Shown here: piece after piece, positions 5,588-12,280 of the stretch | How positions within the stretch are numbered: the first letter of the stretch is position 1 | How the letters are laid out: each line of letters starts with the position of its first letter | Assembly (NCBI GenBank): GCA_002371215.1 | Contig: DFGL01000074.1 | Span: forward strand, 1 to 14,509 | DNA: 14,509 nt | Source: Ruminococcaceae bacterium UBA3751 | Lineage (GTDB): Bacteria > Bacillota > Clostridia > Oscillospirales > Acutalibacteraceae | Direction: 5' to 3' | Program-made: the position numbers and the translations under genes | Notes under the pieces: model-generated | Told to the model about the DNA's origin: nothing | Seen by the model: the letters and a program-made list of their open reading frames with translations, nothing else | Database searches by the model: none

Positions 5588-5838
5588 TGAGCACAGTTAC
5601 AAAGGAGTACACATATTCTATCTGCGTACCTCAAAACATTGAGGTATTTAAAAAACAATGTGCAGCATTGGAAAATACTATTCCGAATTTAGTTTTTATC
5701 AAAGAGGATAAAGACGTTGACAACACAACGATTAGGCAATATCACCTTAACGGTAAAAAGCTGTATGTTTATAACAGTTATGATGTTAATGAGGTTTACA
5801 TTGTTTCGGAATTTGATATTGACCCGTATTTTGAATAA
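5587..5838 (+). CDS. Small acidic protein, candidate immunity protein
   Basis: An 83-residue protein starting at ATG 5587 within the stop of the upstream remnant, with GGGG (5573-5576) as a modest ribosome binding site. The sequence begins MSTVTKEYTYSICVPQNIEV and ends VNEVYIVSEFDIDPYFE. It has no signal peptide or membrane segment, is rich in acidic residues and in beta-type stretches (RQYHLNGKKLYVYNSYDVNE), and matches no family that I recognise. Its size, acidity and coupling to a toxin-tip-like remnant suggest a cognate immunity protein that has outlived its toxin, an orphan antidote. This is an inference from context. A clean terminator follows 12 bases after the stop. Confidence 0.6.
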   Translation: MSTVTKEYTYSICVPQNIEVFKKQCAALENTIPNLVFIKEDKDVDNTTIRQYHLNGKKLYVYNSYDVNEVYIVSEFDIDPYFE

Positions 5839-5850
5839 TTGTGATTAATT

Positions 5851-5878
5851 GCGCTCTGCATAGCAGGGCGCTTTTTTT
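5851..5878 (+). terminator. Rho-independent terminator after the 83-aa gene
   Basis: GCGCTCTGC (5851-5859) pairs with GCAGGGCGC (5863-5871), including one G-U pair, around an ATA loop and followed by seven T. Confidence 0.88.
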
Positions 5879-5905
5879 ATACCCGAAAGTAAGAAGGTGA
5901 GAATA

Positions 5906-5959
5906 ATGGAGGGAACAAAGCCCTACACTTGTATTTTTTTATTTAATAAGTTATTATAG
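5906..5959 (+). CDS. Possible 17-residue small ORF
   Basis: ATG at 5906 follows a good ribosome binding site (GAAGGTGAG, 5894-5902 region) and encodes MEGTKPYTCIFLFNKLL before a TAG. It lies between the terminator at 5851 and the dehydrogenase gene. It could be a leader peptide, a truncated gene start or chance; there is no clear promoter and no attenuator after it. Confidence 0.25.
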   Translation: MEGTKPYTCIFLFNKLL

Positions 5960-5984
5960 TTTTATATTGTTACGGAGGGGCGCT

Positions 5985-6920
5985 ATGAAAATTGTAATTT
6001 CTGCAAGGAATTTTGTTTTTGAGGGCTGCGGCGCGGTTGATATGCTCAAAGCGGAGGGCTTCGAGGTTGTTGACGCTACCGATTGCGGCATTAAGAATGA
6101 AAATGACTATTACAATATAATTAAGGACGCTGACGCGGTTATAAACGCCTTTGAGCCTATGAGCAGGGAGCTGCTTGAACGATGTAAAAAGCTTAAGCTC
6201 ATCTCCGTAAGAGGGGTTGGCTACGATTATATCGACTCAGACGCCTGCAGAAAAAACAATATTGCCATAGCGCGTACCGTCGGTACCGTGGGCGACGCAG
6301 TTTCCGAACAGGCGATGGCGTTCATTCTTCACTTTGCAAGGGAAATAGACTCGCTCAACGCCCTGATGCAAAGCGGAAAATGGGAGAGAATTATGACCGA
6401 GGGAACAAAGGGAAAAACGCTCGGCATTATAGGTTTCGGCGAAATCGGTCAGGCGCTCGCAAAAAAGGCTGAGGCGTTCGGTATGAACGTTCTATATAAC
6501 TGCAAAACTCCGAAAGACGAAATGAAATACAGCTTTTCTCCCCTTCCGGAGCTTCTTGAAAAGAGCGACTACGTTGTTCTTGCGCTTCCTCTTACAGAGG
6601 AAACAAGAGAGCTTATTGATAAAAACGCGCTCAAAAAAATGAAAAAGAGCGCCGTTCTTATTAACGTTGCCCGCTCGGGAATAGTTGACGTTAACGCGCT
6701 CAAAAACGCCGTTCAAAGCGGAGAAATCCGCGGCGCAGCGGTTGACGTTTTTGAAACCGAGCCCTGTACGGATTCCGTTCTTAAAGGAATTGACAATATT
6801 ATTCTCACCCCTCACACGGCTCCGTTTACAAGAACAAATTTTATTGAGATGAACAACCTTTCAGCTCGGAACGTTATAAACTTTTTCAGACATAATATAG
6901 ATAAAAAGTATATTATTTAG
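5985..6920 (+). CDS. D-isomer specific 2-hydroxyacid dehydrogenase
   Basis: A 311-residue protein. The start is ATG 5985, preceded by GGAGGGG (5974-5980); a TTG at 5967 would place this ribosome binding site inside the gene. The N-terminal catalytic domain (about 1-95) includes SVRGVGYDYID, then comes the Rossmann domain with GFGEIG (150-155) and the catalytic set R230 (NVARSGIVD), E259 (VFETEP) and H277 (LTPHTA). The enzyme interconverts 2-oxoacids and D-2-hydroxyacids with NAD(P)H in the cytosol. The acidic residue that normally binds the NAD ribose after the second strand is replaced (VLYNC, N172/C173), so NADPH use or a different cofactor preference is possible. Its substrate cannot be told from sequence; the neighbouring T-box operon and 2-oxoacid oxidoreductase suggest 2-oxoacid metabolism. 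Confidence 0.88.
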   Translation: MKIVISARNFVFEGCGAVDMLKAEGFEVVDATDCGIKNENDYYNIIKDADAVINAFEPMSRELLERCKKLKLISVRGVGYDYIDSDACRKNNIAIARTVGTVGDAVSEQAMAFILHFAREIDSLNALMQSGKWERIMTEGTKGKTLGIIGFGEIGQALAKKAEAFGMNVLYNCKTPKDEMKYSFSPLPELLEKSDYVVLALPLTEETRELIDKNALKKMKKSAVLINVARSGIVDVNALKNAVQSGEIRGAAVDVFETEPCTDSVLKGIDNIILTPHTAPFTRTNFIEMNNLSARNVINFFRHNIDKKYII

Positions 6921-6936
6921 CGATTTAAAGAAAAAT

Positions 6937-6952
6937 GTACCAATATCGGTAC
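6937..6952 (+). promoter_or_regulatory. Inverted repeat, possible operator
   Basis: GTACC (6937-6941) and GGTAC (6948-6952) form a 16-bp imperfect palindrome just after the dehydrogenase stop and about 75 bases before the 49-aa ORF. No T run follows, so an operator is more likely than a terminator. Evidence is limited to symmetry. Confidence 0.3.
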
Positions 6953-7027
6953 GGAAAATTTGTTCTAATTTACAGCCGCAAATAAATATGTTATCCTTAA
7001 TACATAAAAACAGCGGCGGGGTGAATT

Positions 7028-7177
7028 ATGACAGATGAAGAACGCTTAGAAATGATTGATATTACGGGTGAAACATCTCCCGAGGAGGACGTTATATGGG
7101 CGCTGAACTATCTTTTAAACCTTCCCGTTGAGGATGATTTGCCTTACATAATGCCCGCTTCAAAAAAATTGAGTTGA
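7028..7177 (+). CDS. Hypothetical 49-residue acidic protein
   Basis: ATG at 7028 is preceded by GGCGGGGTG (7015-7023 region), a good ribosome binding site. The protein starts MTDEERLEMIDITGETSPEE and continues DVIWALNYLLNLPVEDDLPY. It is strongly acidic, has no membrane segment and matches no family I know. Codon use and base composition fit the chromosomal genes to the right, not the AT-rich cassette. Its TGA stop lies inside the TTGACA box of the next promoter (7174-7179). The good ribosome binding site and absence of an overlapping larger frame support it as real; its function is unknown. Confidence 0.5.
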   Translation: MTDEERLEMIDITGETSPEEDVIWALNYLLNLPVEDDLPYIMPASKKLS

Positions 7178-7202
7178 CAAAAGGAAATAATTGTGATAAA
7201 AT
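7174..7202 (+). promoter_or_regulatory. Sigma-A promoter of the T-box operon
   Basis: TTGACA (7174-7179), a 17-bp spacer and TAAAAT (7197-7202) with extended -10 TGA (7194-7196). Transcription would start near 7209, just ahead of T-box stem I. Confidence 0.85.
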
Positions 7203-7220
7203 AACCGATAATTTAAGATA

Positions 7221-7468
7221 AATGCAGAGAAGGAATTAATTGTTGTCCTCCATTCAGCAAAGAGAACCGTCGGTTGGTGTAAGACGGTGTGAACGGATAA
7301 CAAGTCTCGTTCCAGAGCAGAGCTTCGGAAACAAGTAAGAAGCTACGGCTTGCCCCGTTATCATGGCAGGGGGTTTGACAGAACCTCGCAGAGTGGATTT
7401 GATTTATCAAATCAATCAGGGTGGTACCGCGATTATTCGTCCCTGAGGCAAAATGCCTCAGGGCTTTT
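7221..7468 (+). promoter_or_regulatory. T-box riboswitch leader, candidate leucine (CUC) specifier
   Basis: The signature AGGGTGGTACCGCG is at 7418-7431, right before a terminator. Upstream is a stem I arm: GTTGTCC (7242-7248) pairs with GGATAAC (7295-7301), the AGAGA box is at 7261-7265, and ACCGTC/GACGGT (7266-7271, 7283-7288) close the apical loop with its GGTTGGTG. The internal loop below, AAGTCTCG at 7302-7309, contains CTC (7306-7308) as the best specifier candidate. This gives leucine, which fits the LeuA-like gene downstream. The T in TGGT (7425) would pair with an A discriminator, as in leucine tRNA. T-boxes let transcription continue when the matching tRNA is uncharged. GTC or TCT in the same loop cannot be fully excluded. 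Confidence 0.88.
7441..7468 (+). terminator. T-box regulated terminator
   Basis: CCCTGAGGCA (7441-7450) pairs with TGCCTCAGGG (7454-7463) around an AAA loop, followed by a short TTTT (7465-7468). It is the OFF structure competing with the antiterminator formed around the T-box sequence. Confidence 0.85.
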
Positions 7469-7502
7469 ATTATGTAAAATGTACGCAGAAAGGAAAAAGG
7501 TT

Positions 7503-8885
7503 ATGAAACAGATTAAAATTGCAGACACAACACTGTGCCGCGAAAACAACAGCTTCAGCTTCAAGGAGAAGATTGAAATTGCGCGTCAGCTTGAAAAGCT
7601 CAACGTTGACATTATTGAGCTGCCCGAGATTACGGACGGCGCTGCTGATATCCTATTGGTGCGTACAATTTCCTCATTCGTTAAAAACAGCGCTCTCTCC
7701 GTTGCGGCGGGTATCAGCGCTCAGAGCATTGCAGACGCCGCTCAGGCGCTTGAAAACGCAAAGAAAAAGACGATAAGAATTGAGCTTCCCGTTTCTCCGG
7801 TAGGAATGGAGTATTCCTGCCATAAAAAGCCCGAAAAAATGCTCGTAAGCATTGAAGCTGCAGTAAAAGCGGCTAAGGAAAAATGCTCCTCCGTTGAATT
7901 CTGCGCAACAGACGCAACAAGAGCTGAGAAGGACTTCCTTTACAGCGCAATCAAAACCGCGCTTGAATCGGGAGCTGAAAAGGTTACGGTCTGCGATACT
8001 GCAGGCTCAATGCTCCCCGATGATTTTGCGGCTTTCGTTAAGGAAATTATTGATAATACGGGCGTTCCTATTGGCGTTAAATGCAGCAACAAAACAGGCC
8101 TTGCGGACGCTCAGGCTGTTCTTGCGGTAAGAAGCGGCGCAGCCTGCATTAAGTGCGCAGTCGGCGGAGATACCGCAAGCCTTGACAATTTCGGTTCTAT
8201 TATCAAGTCTTACGGAAACGACTACGGTATGTCCTGCAACATTAAATATACCGAGCTTCACAGAACGGTAAGCCAGATTAACTGGATTACCGATAACTCC
8301 AAAAATGAAAAAACAACCGTTACGGTAAGCACCGAGTTTGAGGGCATTAAACTCGATAAAAACGATTCTATTGAAACCGTACTCGCAGCCGTTACCAAGC
8401 TCGGCTACGACCTTTCGGACGAGGACGGAATCAAGGTTTACGAGGGATTTTTAAGAGTTGCGGCAAAGAAAAACGTAGGCGCAAAGGAGCTTGACGCGAT
8501 AGTTGCTTCCTCAGCGCTTCAGGTGCCCTCGGCATATAAATTAATCAGCTACGTAATCAACAACGGAAATATTATTACCGCGAGCGCCCATATCGTTCTT
8601 GAGCGCGACGGCGTTACAACCGAAGGTATTGAACTCGGCGACGGTCCGATTGACGCATCCTTTATCGCTATTGATAAGATTATCGGCAGGCACTATGAGC
8701 TTGACGATTTCCAGATTCAGGCAGTTACCGAGGGCAAGGAGGCTATGGGCTCCGCGGTTGTTAAACTCCGCTCGGACGGTAAGCTCTATTCGGGCAACGG
8801 TATTTCAACCGATATTATCGGCGCGAGCATAAGAGCGTATCTTAACGCAATCAACAAGATTGTTTACGAGGAGGAGGAAGTATGA
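7503..8885 (+). CDS. LeuA-like HMGL-family protein lacking canonical metal-site histidines
   Basis: A 460-residue protein. The start is ATG 7503 with AGAAAGG as ribosome binding site; the upstream in-frame extension reads through the T-box and is not coding. Residues 3-260 form a TIM barrel of the 2-isopropylmalate/homocitrate synthase family: ADTTLCRE (7-14), VEFCATDATRAEKDFL (131-146), VTVCDTAGSMLP (161-172). Residues about 340-455 match the LeuA dimerisation/allosteric domain (NGNIITASAHIVLERDG, GDGPIDASF, GIGASIRAYLNAIN-like end). The start DTTLRDGEQ is altered, and the metal-binding H-x-H-N-D of the family is K193-C-S-N-K in KCSNKTGLA; the GIGERAGN segment is GGDTASLDN (221-229). Normal acetyl-CoA condensation is therefore doubtful. 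First gene of a T-box operon; its stop overlaps the next start (ATGA). Confidence 0.82.
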   Translation: MKQIKIADTTLCRENNSFSFKEKIEIARQLEKLNVDIIELPEITDGAADILLVRTISSFVKNSALSVAAGISAQSIADAAQALENAKKKTIRIELPVSPVGMEYSCHKKPEKMLVSIEAAVKAAKEKCSSVEFCATDATRAEKDFLYSAIKTALESGAEKVTVCDTAGSMLPDDFAAFVKEIIDNTGVPIGVKCSNKTGLADAQAVLAVRSGAACIKCAVGGDTASLDNFGSIIKSYGNDYGMSCNIKYTELHRTVSQINWITDNSKNEKTTVTVSTEFEGIKLDKNDSIETVLAAVTKLGYDLSDEDGIKVYEGFLRVAAKKNVGAKELDAIVASSALQVPSAYKLISYVINNGNIITASAHIVLERDGVTTEGIELGDGPIDASFIAIDKIIGRHYELDDFQIQAVTEGKEAMGSAVVKLRSDGKLYSGNGISTDIIGASIRAYLNAINKIVYEEEEV

Positions 8886-11407
8886 ACCTCTCATTTTCAA
8901 CAAAGGGCTGGCATAAAACGGACTTTAACGAGTTCTGCGACATAGCCGAGGATTTAGGCTTCAAGGGCATTGAGCTTCATAATATCCATAACCGTCTTTT
9001 TACGGATAAGGACGGCGCCTTTCACGAATACGCCGCTATGGCAACCCGCCGTAAGCTTTTTGAAAGGAAGCTTACCCTCGCCTGTATTGACACAATTTGC
9101 GACATCTCTGACGAGAAGAACACGGACGCAACAATGGACGAGGTCAAGGCGTGCCTTGAAATAGCGGGAAATCTCCAGATACCCTATATCCGCGTAAGAG
9201 CAGAGGCGGAGAAAAAGACGGACGAAAACTTTGATTTTATTACAAAAATGCTTGAGGAAATCGTTCCGCTTGCCGAAGATAAAAACGTTGTCGTTTTAAT
9301 CGAAACAAAGGGAATGTTTTCCGATACAGCCGTTCTCCGCGATATACTTGAAAACTTTGCGAGCGACAGCCTTGCAGCGCTCTGGAACGTCGGCGCGGCG
9401 TATCAGACTGCGGGCGAAAAGCCTGATACCGTTATTAAAAACCTCGGCGCGTACGTTAAGCACGTTCAGCTCAGCGACTGCCGTAAGGAAAACGACGAGG
9501 TCGTTTACTGCCTTATCGGCGAGGGCGAACTGCCTATAAAGGACGTTATGCTTGCGCTTCGCTCGGTTAACTACGACGGCTTTATCTCCCTCGTATGGGA
9601 CCCCGAATGGCTTATTGAGCTTGACGATATGGAGATAATTTTCTCCCACTTCGTTAACTTTATGAAGCAGTTTACGGATACCGCCGCCAACGAAAAAACT
9701 CTCTACTACAACAAGGCGCATACGGGAAGATTCGTCTGGAAAAAGGAGCTGCTTATTGAAAAGACCTTCTCCCAGGTGCTTGACAGAATGGTTGAGGAAT
9801 TCCCCGACCAGTATGCGTTTAAATACACAACTCTTGACTATACGAGAACTTATACGGAATTCCGAAACGACGTTGACGAATTCGCGCGCGTTCTCGTTTC
9901 AATGGGAGTTAAGGCGGGCAGCCACGTTGCAATCTGGGCGTCAAACGTTCCGCAGTGGTTTATAACCTTCTGGGCAACGGTTAAAATCGGCGCAGTGCTT
10001 GTAACGGTAAACACCGCATACAAGGTGCATGAGCTTGAATACCTGCTCAAGCAGTCCGATACCCACACCCTCGTTATTACAGAGGGCGCGAAGGATACCC
10101 GCTACGGCGATATCGTTGCTGAGCTCTGCCCCGAGCTTGAAAACACAAAGCCGGGCTCACCGCTTCACAGTAAGAGGCTTCCGTTTTTGCGCAACGTTAT
10201 TACGGTTGGCTTTAAGCAGAAGGGCTGCCTTGAATGGAACGAGGCGCTTGAACGCGCAACCCAGGTTAATAAAGACAGAATTTACGCTATGGCGGCGGCT
10301 GTTAAGCCCGACGACGTCTGCAATATGCAGTACACCTCGGGTACGACGGGCTTCCCCAAGGGCGTTATGCTAACCCATTACAATATAGTAAATAACGGTA
10401 AATGCATAGGCGACAGAATGGATTTATCAACGGCGGACAGAATGATGATTCAGGTTCCGATGTTCCACTGCTTCGGTATGGTACTGGCTATGACCTCAAC
10501 CATGACTCACGGCGGAACTCTGCTCCCCATCCCCTATTTCTCTCCGAAGCCGTCGCTCGCGTGCATAAATAACGAACATATTACCGCCTTCCACGGCGTA
10601 CCTACAATGTTTATCGCCCTGCTTGAGCACCCCGATTTTGAAAAGACGGATTTCTCATATATGAGAACGGGAATTATGGCGGGAAGTCCCTGCCCGATTT
10701 CCGCAATGCAGGACGTTGTAAACAAGATGAATATGCGCGAAATCACGATAGTTTACGGTCAGACGGAGGCGTCCCCCGGCTGTACTATGAGCTCAACGGA
10801 CGACCCGCTTGAGGTCAGAGTTGCAACAGTCGGCAGAGCAATGCCCGAGATTGAATGTAAAATAGTTGACCCCGAAACGGGAGAGGACTGCCCGGATAAC
10901 GTAACGGGCGAGTTCGTTGCAAGAGGCTACAACATTATGAAGGGCTATTACAAAATGCCCGAGGCAACCTCTGCAGCTATTGATAAGGACGGCTGGCTCC
11001 ATACGGGAGACCTCGCCTGCCGTATGCCCGACGGTAACTATAAGATTACGGGAAGGCTCAAGGATATGATTATCCGCGGCGGCGAAAACATCTATCCCAA
11101 AGAGATTGAGGAATTCATTTACACCAACCCGAAGGTAAGCGACGTTCAGGTTATCGGCGTACCCGATGAGCAGTACGGCGAGGAGATTATGGCGTGCGTT
11201 ATCCTTAAGGAAGGCGAAACGATGACCGAACAGGAGATGAAAGATTTCGTAGGCGCAAGCATGGCAAGGCATAAGGTACCGCGCTACGTTGATTTTGTTG
11301 ACGCGTTCCCAATGAATGCAGCGGGCAAAATCCTTAAATATCAGATGCGCGAGGACGCGGTTAAAAAGCTCGGGCTTGAAAAAGCAGCAGGAGTTGTAAC
11401 AGCTTAG
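8882..11407 (+). CDS. Fusion: xylose-isomerase-like TIM barrel + acyl-CoA synthetase (AMP-binding)
   Basis: An 841-residue protein with ribosome binding site GAGGAGGAAG just before ATG 8882. Residues 1-265 resemble sugar phosphate isomerases/epimerases (AP_endonuc_2): FCDIAEDLGFKGIELHN, VVVLIETKG (E141), IGEGELPIKDVMLAL. Usual metal-ligand positions look changed: LWNVGAAYQTAGE (N169, A172), HVQLSD (Q196) and SLVWDP (V238). Residues 285-840 are a complete ANL adenylating enzyme of the FadD/medium-chain acyl-CoA synthetase type: phosphate loop YTSGTTGFPKG (484-494), YGQTE (625-629), GWLHTGD (704-710), GRLKD (724-728) and the catalytic lysine K816 in AAGKILK. It should activate a carboxylic acid to its CoA thioester via an acyl-AMP. 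No frameshift or internal stop separates the halves, so the fusion is real. The substrate is unknown. Confidence 0.88.
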   Translation: MNLSFSTKGWHKTDFNEFCDIAEDLGFKGIELHNIHNRLFTDKDGAFHEYAAMATRRKLFERKLTLACIDTICDISDEKNTDATMDEVKACLEIAGNLQIPYIRVRAEAEKKTDENFDFITKMLEEIVPLAEDKNVVVLIETKGMFSDTAVLRDILENFASDSLAALWNVGAAYQTAGEKPDTVIKNLGAYVKHVQLSDCRKENDEVVYCLIGEGELPIKDVMLALRSVNYDGFISLVWDPEWLIELDDMEIIFSHFVNFMKQFTDTAANEKTLYYNKAHTGRFVWKKELLIEKTFSQVLDRMVEEFPDQYAFKYTTLDYTRTYTEFRNDVDEFARVLVSMGVKAGSHVAIWASNVPQWFITFWATVKIGAVLVTVNTAYKVHELEYLLKQSDTHTLVITEGAKDTRYGDIVAELCPELENTKPGSPLHSKRLPFLRNVITVGFKQKGCLEWNEALERATQVNKDRIYAMAAAVKPDDVCNMQYTSGTTGFPKGVMLTHYNIVNNGKCIGDRMDLSTADRMMIQVPMFHCFGMVLAMTSTMTHGGTLLPIPYFSPKPSLACINNEHITAFHGVPTMFIALLEHPDFEKTDFSYMRTGIMAGSPCPISAMQDVVNKMNMREITIVYGQTEASPGCTMSSTDDPLEVRVATVGRAMPEIECKIVDPETGEDCPDNVTGEFVARGYNIMKGYYKMPEATSAAIDKDGWLHTGDLACRMPDGNYKITGRLKDMIIRGGENIYPKEIEEFIYTNPKVSDVQVIGVPDEQYGEEIMACVILKEGETMTEQEMKDFVGASMARHKVPRYVDFVDAFPMNAAGKILKYQMREDAVKKLGLEKAAGVVTA

Positions 11408-12213
11408 TGCTAAACGGTAAATTTACGGTAATTGACGCCCATTGCCATATATACCCCGATAAAATCGCCACCAAGGCGGAACAGGCTATTGAAAACTTTT
11501 ACCATGTTCACGGCTTTGGCGACGGAACGGCGGGAATGCTCCTCAGAGAGGGTAAAAAAGCCGGAATTGACAAATTCATTGTCCAGTCCGTTGCAACCTC
11601 TTCCCACCAGGTTTCAAGCATTAACCGATTTATTGCACACGAGGTTAATGCAAAAAACGGAACGTTTATCGGGCTCGGAACGCTTTATCCCGAAAGTGAG
11701 AATACGGAGCAGGATATTGAGGAAATTCTTTCCCTCGGGCTACACGGCGTTAAACTTCACCCTGATATTCAGGGCTTCAAAATTGACGATTACCGCTGCC
11801 TGAAAATATACGAGCTTTGCGAAAAAGCCAAGCTTCCCATACTCATACATACGGGCGACAGCAGGTTTGATAATTCAAACCCTAACAGACTGCTCCCGAT
11901 TCTTGAAATTTTCACTGAGCTTACAGTTGTCGGCGCTCATTTGGGCGGTTGGTCAGTGTGGGAGGAGGCTTCCGAAAAGCTAAGCGGCCATAAGAACTTT
12001 TACGTTGACTGCTCTTCAAGCTTTAACTGGCTGAGCGATGATGTGATAATAAAAATAATCCGCCGTTACGGTACGGACAGGGTACTGTTCGGAACGGATT
12101 ATCCTATGTGGTCGCCCGATAAGGAGCTGAAAAGGTTTTTATCGCTCGGCTTTTCAGAGCGCGAAATGCGTCAGATTCTTTCAGAAAATGCCGAAAAGGT
12201 ATTTAAAATATAA
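11407..12213 (+). CDS. Amidohydrolase family protein (amidohydrolase 2 / TatD-like)
   Basis: A 268-residue protein starting with GTG at 11407, which overlaps the previous stop (TAGTG); GCAGGAG about 14 bases upstream may serve as the ribosome binding site, with coupling. The metal-dependent hydrolase motifs are in order: DAHCH with H12 and H14, GVKLHPDIQGF with K116 and H118, LIHTGD with H148, GAHLGG with H178 and FGTDYPMW with D231. All standard ligands of the ACMSD-like amidohydrolase_2 class are present, so this protein is probably active as a hydrolase or decarboxylase. No signal peptide. It is the last gene of the T-box operon, so its substrate is likely related to the product of the acyl-CoA synthetase fusion. 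Confidence 0.85.
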   Translation: MLNGKFTVIDAHCHIYPDKIATKAEQAIENFYHVHGFGDGTAGMLLREGKKAGIDKFIVQSVATSSHQVSSINRFIAHEVNAKNGTFIGLGTLYPESENTEQDIEEILSLGLHGVKLHPDIQGFKIDDYRCLKIYELCEKAKLPILIHTGDSRFDNSNPNRLLPILEIFTELTVVGAHLGGWSVWEEASEKLSGHKNFYVDCSSSFNWLSDDVIIKIIRRYGTDRVLFGTDYPMWSPDKELKRFLSLGFSEREMRQILSENAEKVFKI

Positions 12214-12236
12214 TCTTCTGTTTATAATGTTAAAAC

Positions 12237-12280
12237 AAACAGCAGGAATCAAAGACGACTCCTGCTGTTTTTATTATTTT
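12237..12280 (+). terminator. Bidirectional terminator between convergent operons
   Basis: AAACAGCAGGA (12237-12247) pairs with TCCTGCTGTTT (12260-12270); a TTATTATTTT tail follows on the plus strand and a T-rich GTTTGTTTTA on the minus strand. It lies 23 bases after the amidohydrolase stop and just beyond the stop of the glutamine synthetase-like gene on the other strand. Confidence 0.85.

Noticed and set aside
7350..7502. N-terminal extension of the LeuA-like protein
   Set aside because: It reads through the T-box antiterminator and terminator; ATG 7503 has its own ribosome binding site and begins the family domain.
9296..9721. 141-aa minus-strand frame
   Set aside because: Antisense shadow of the fusion protein gene, with no ribosome binding site and no family resemblance.
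10793..11272. 159-aa minus-strand frame
   Set aside because: Shadow of the acyl-CoA synthetase domain, whose motifs are intact on the plus strand.
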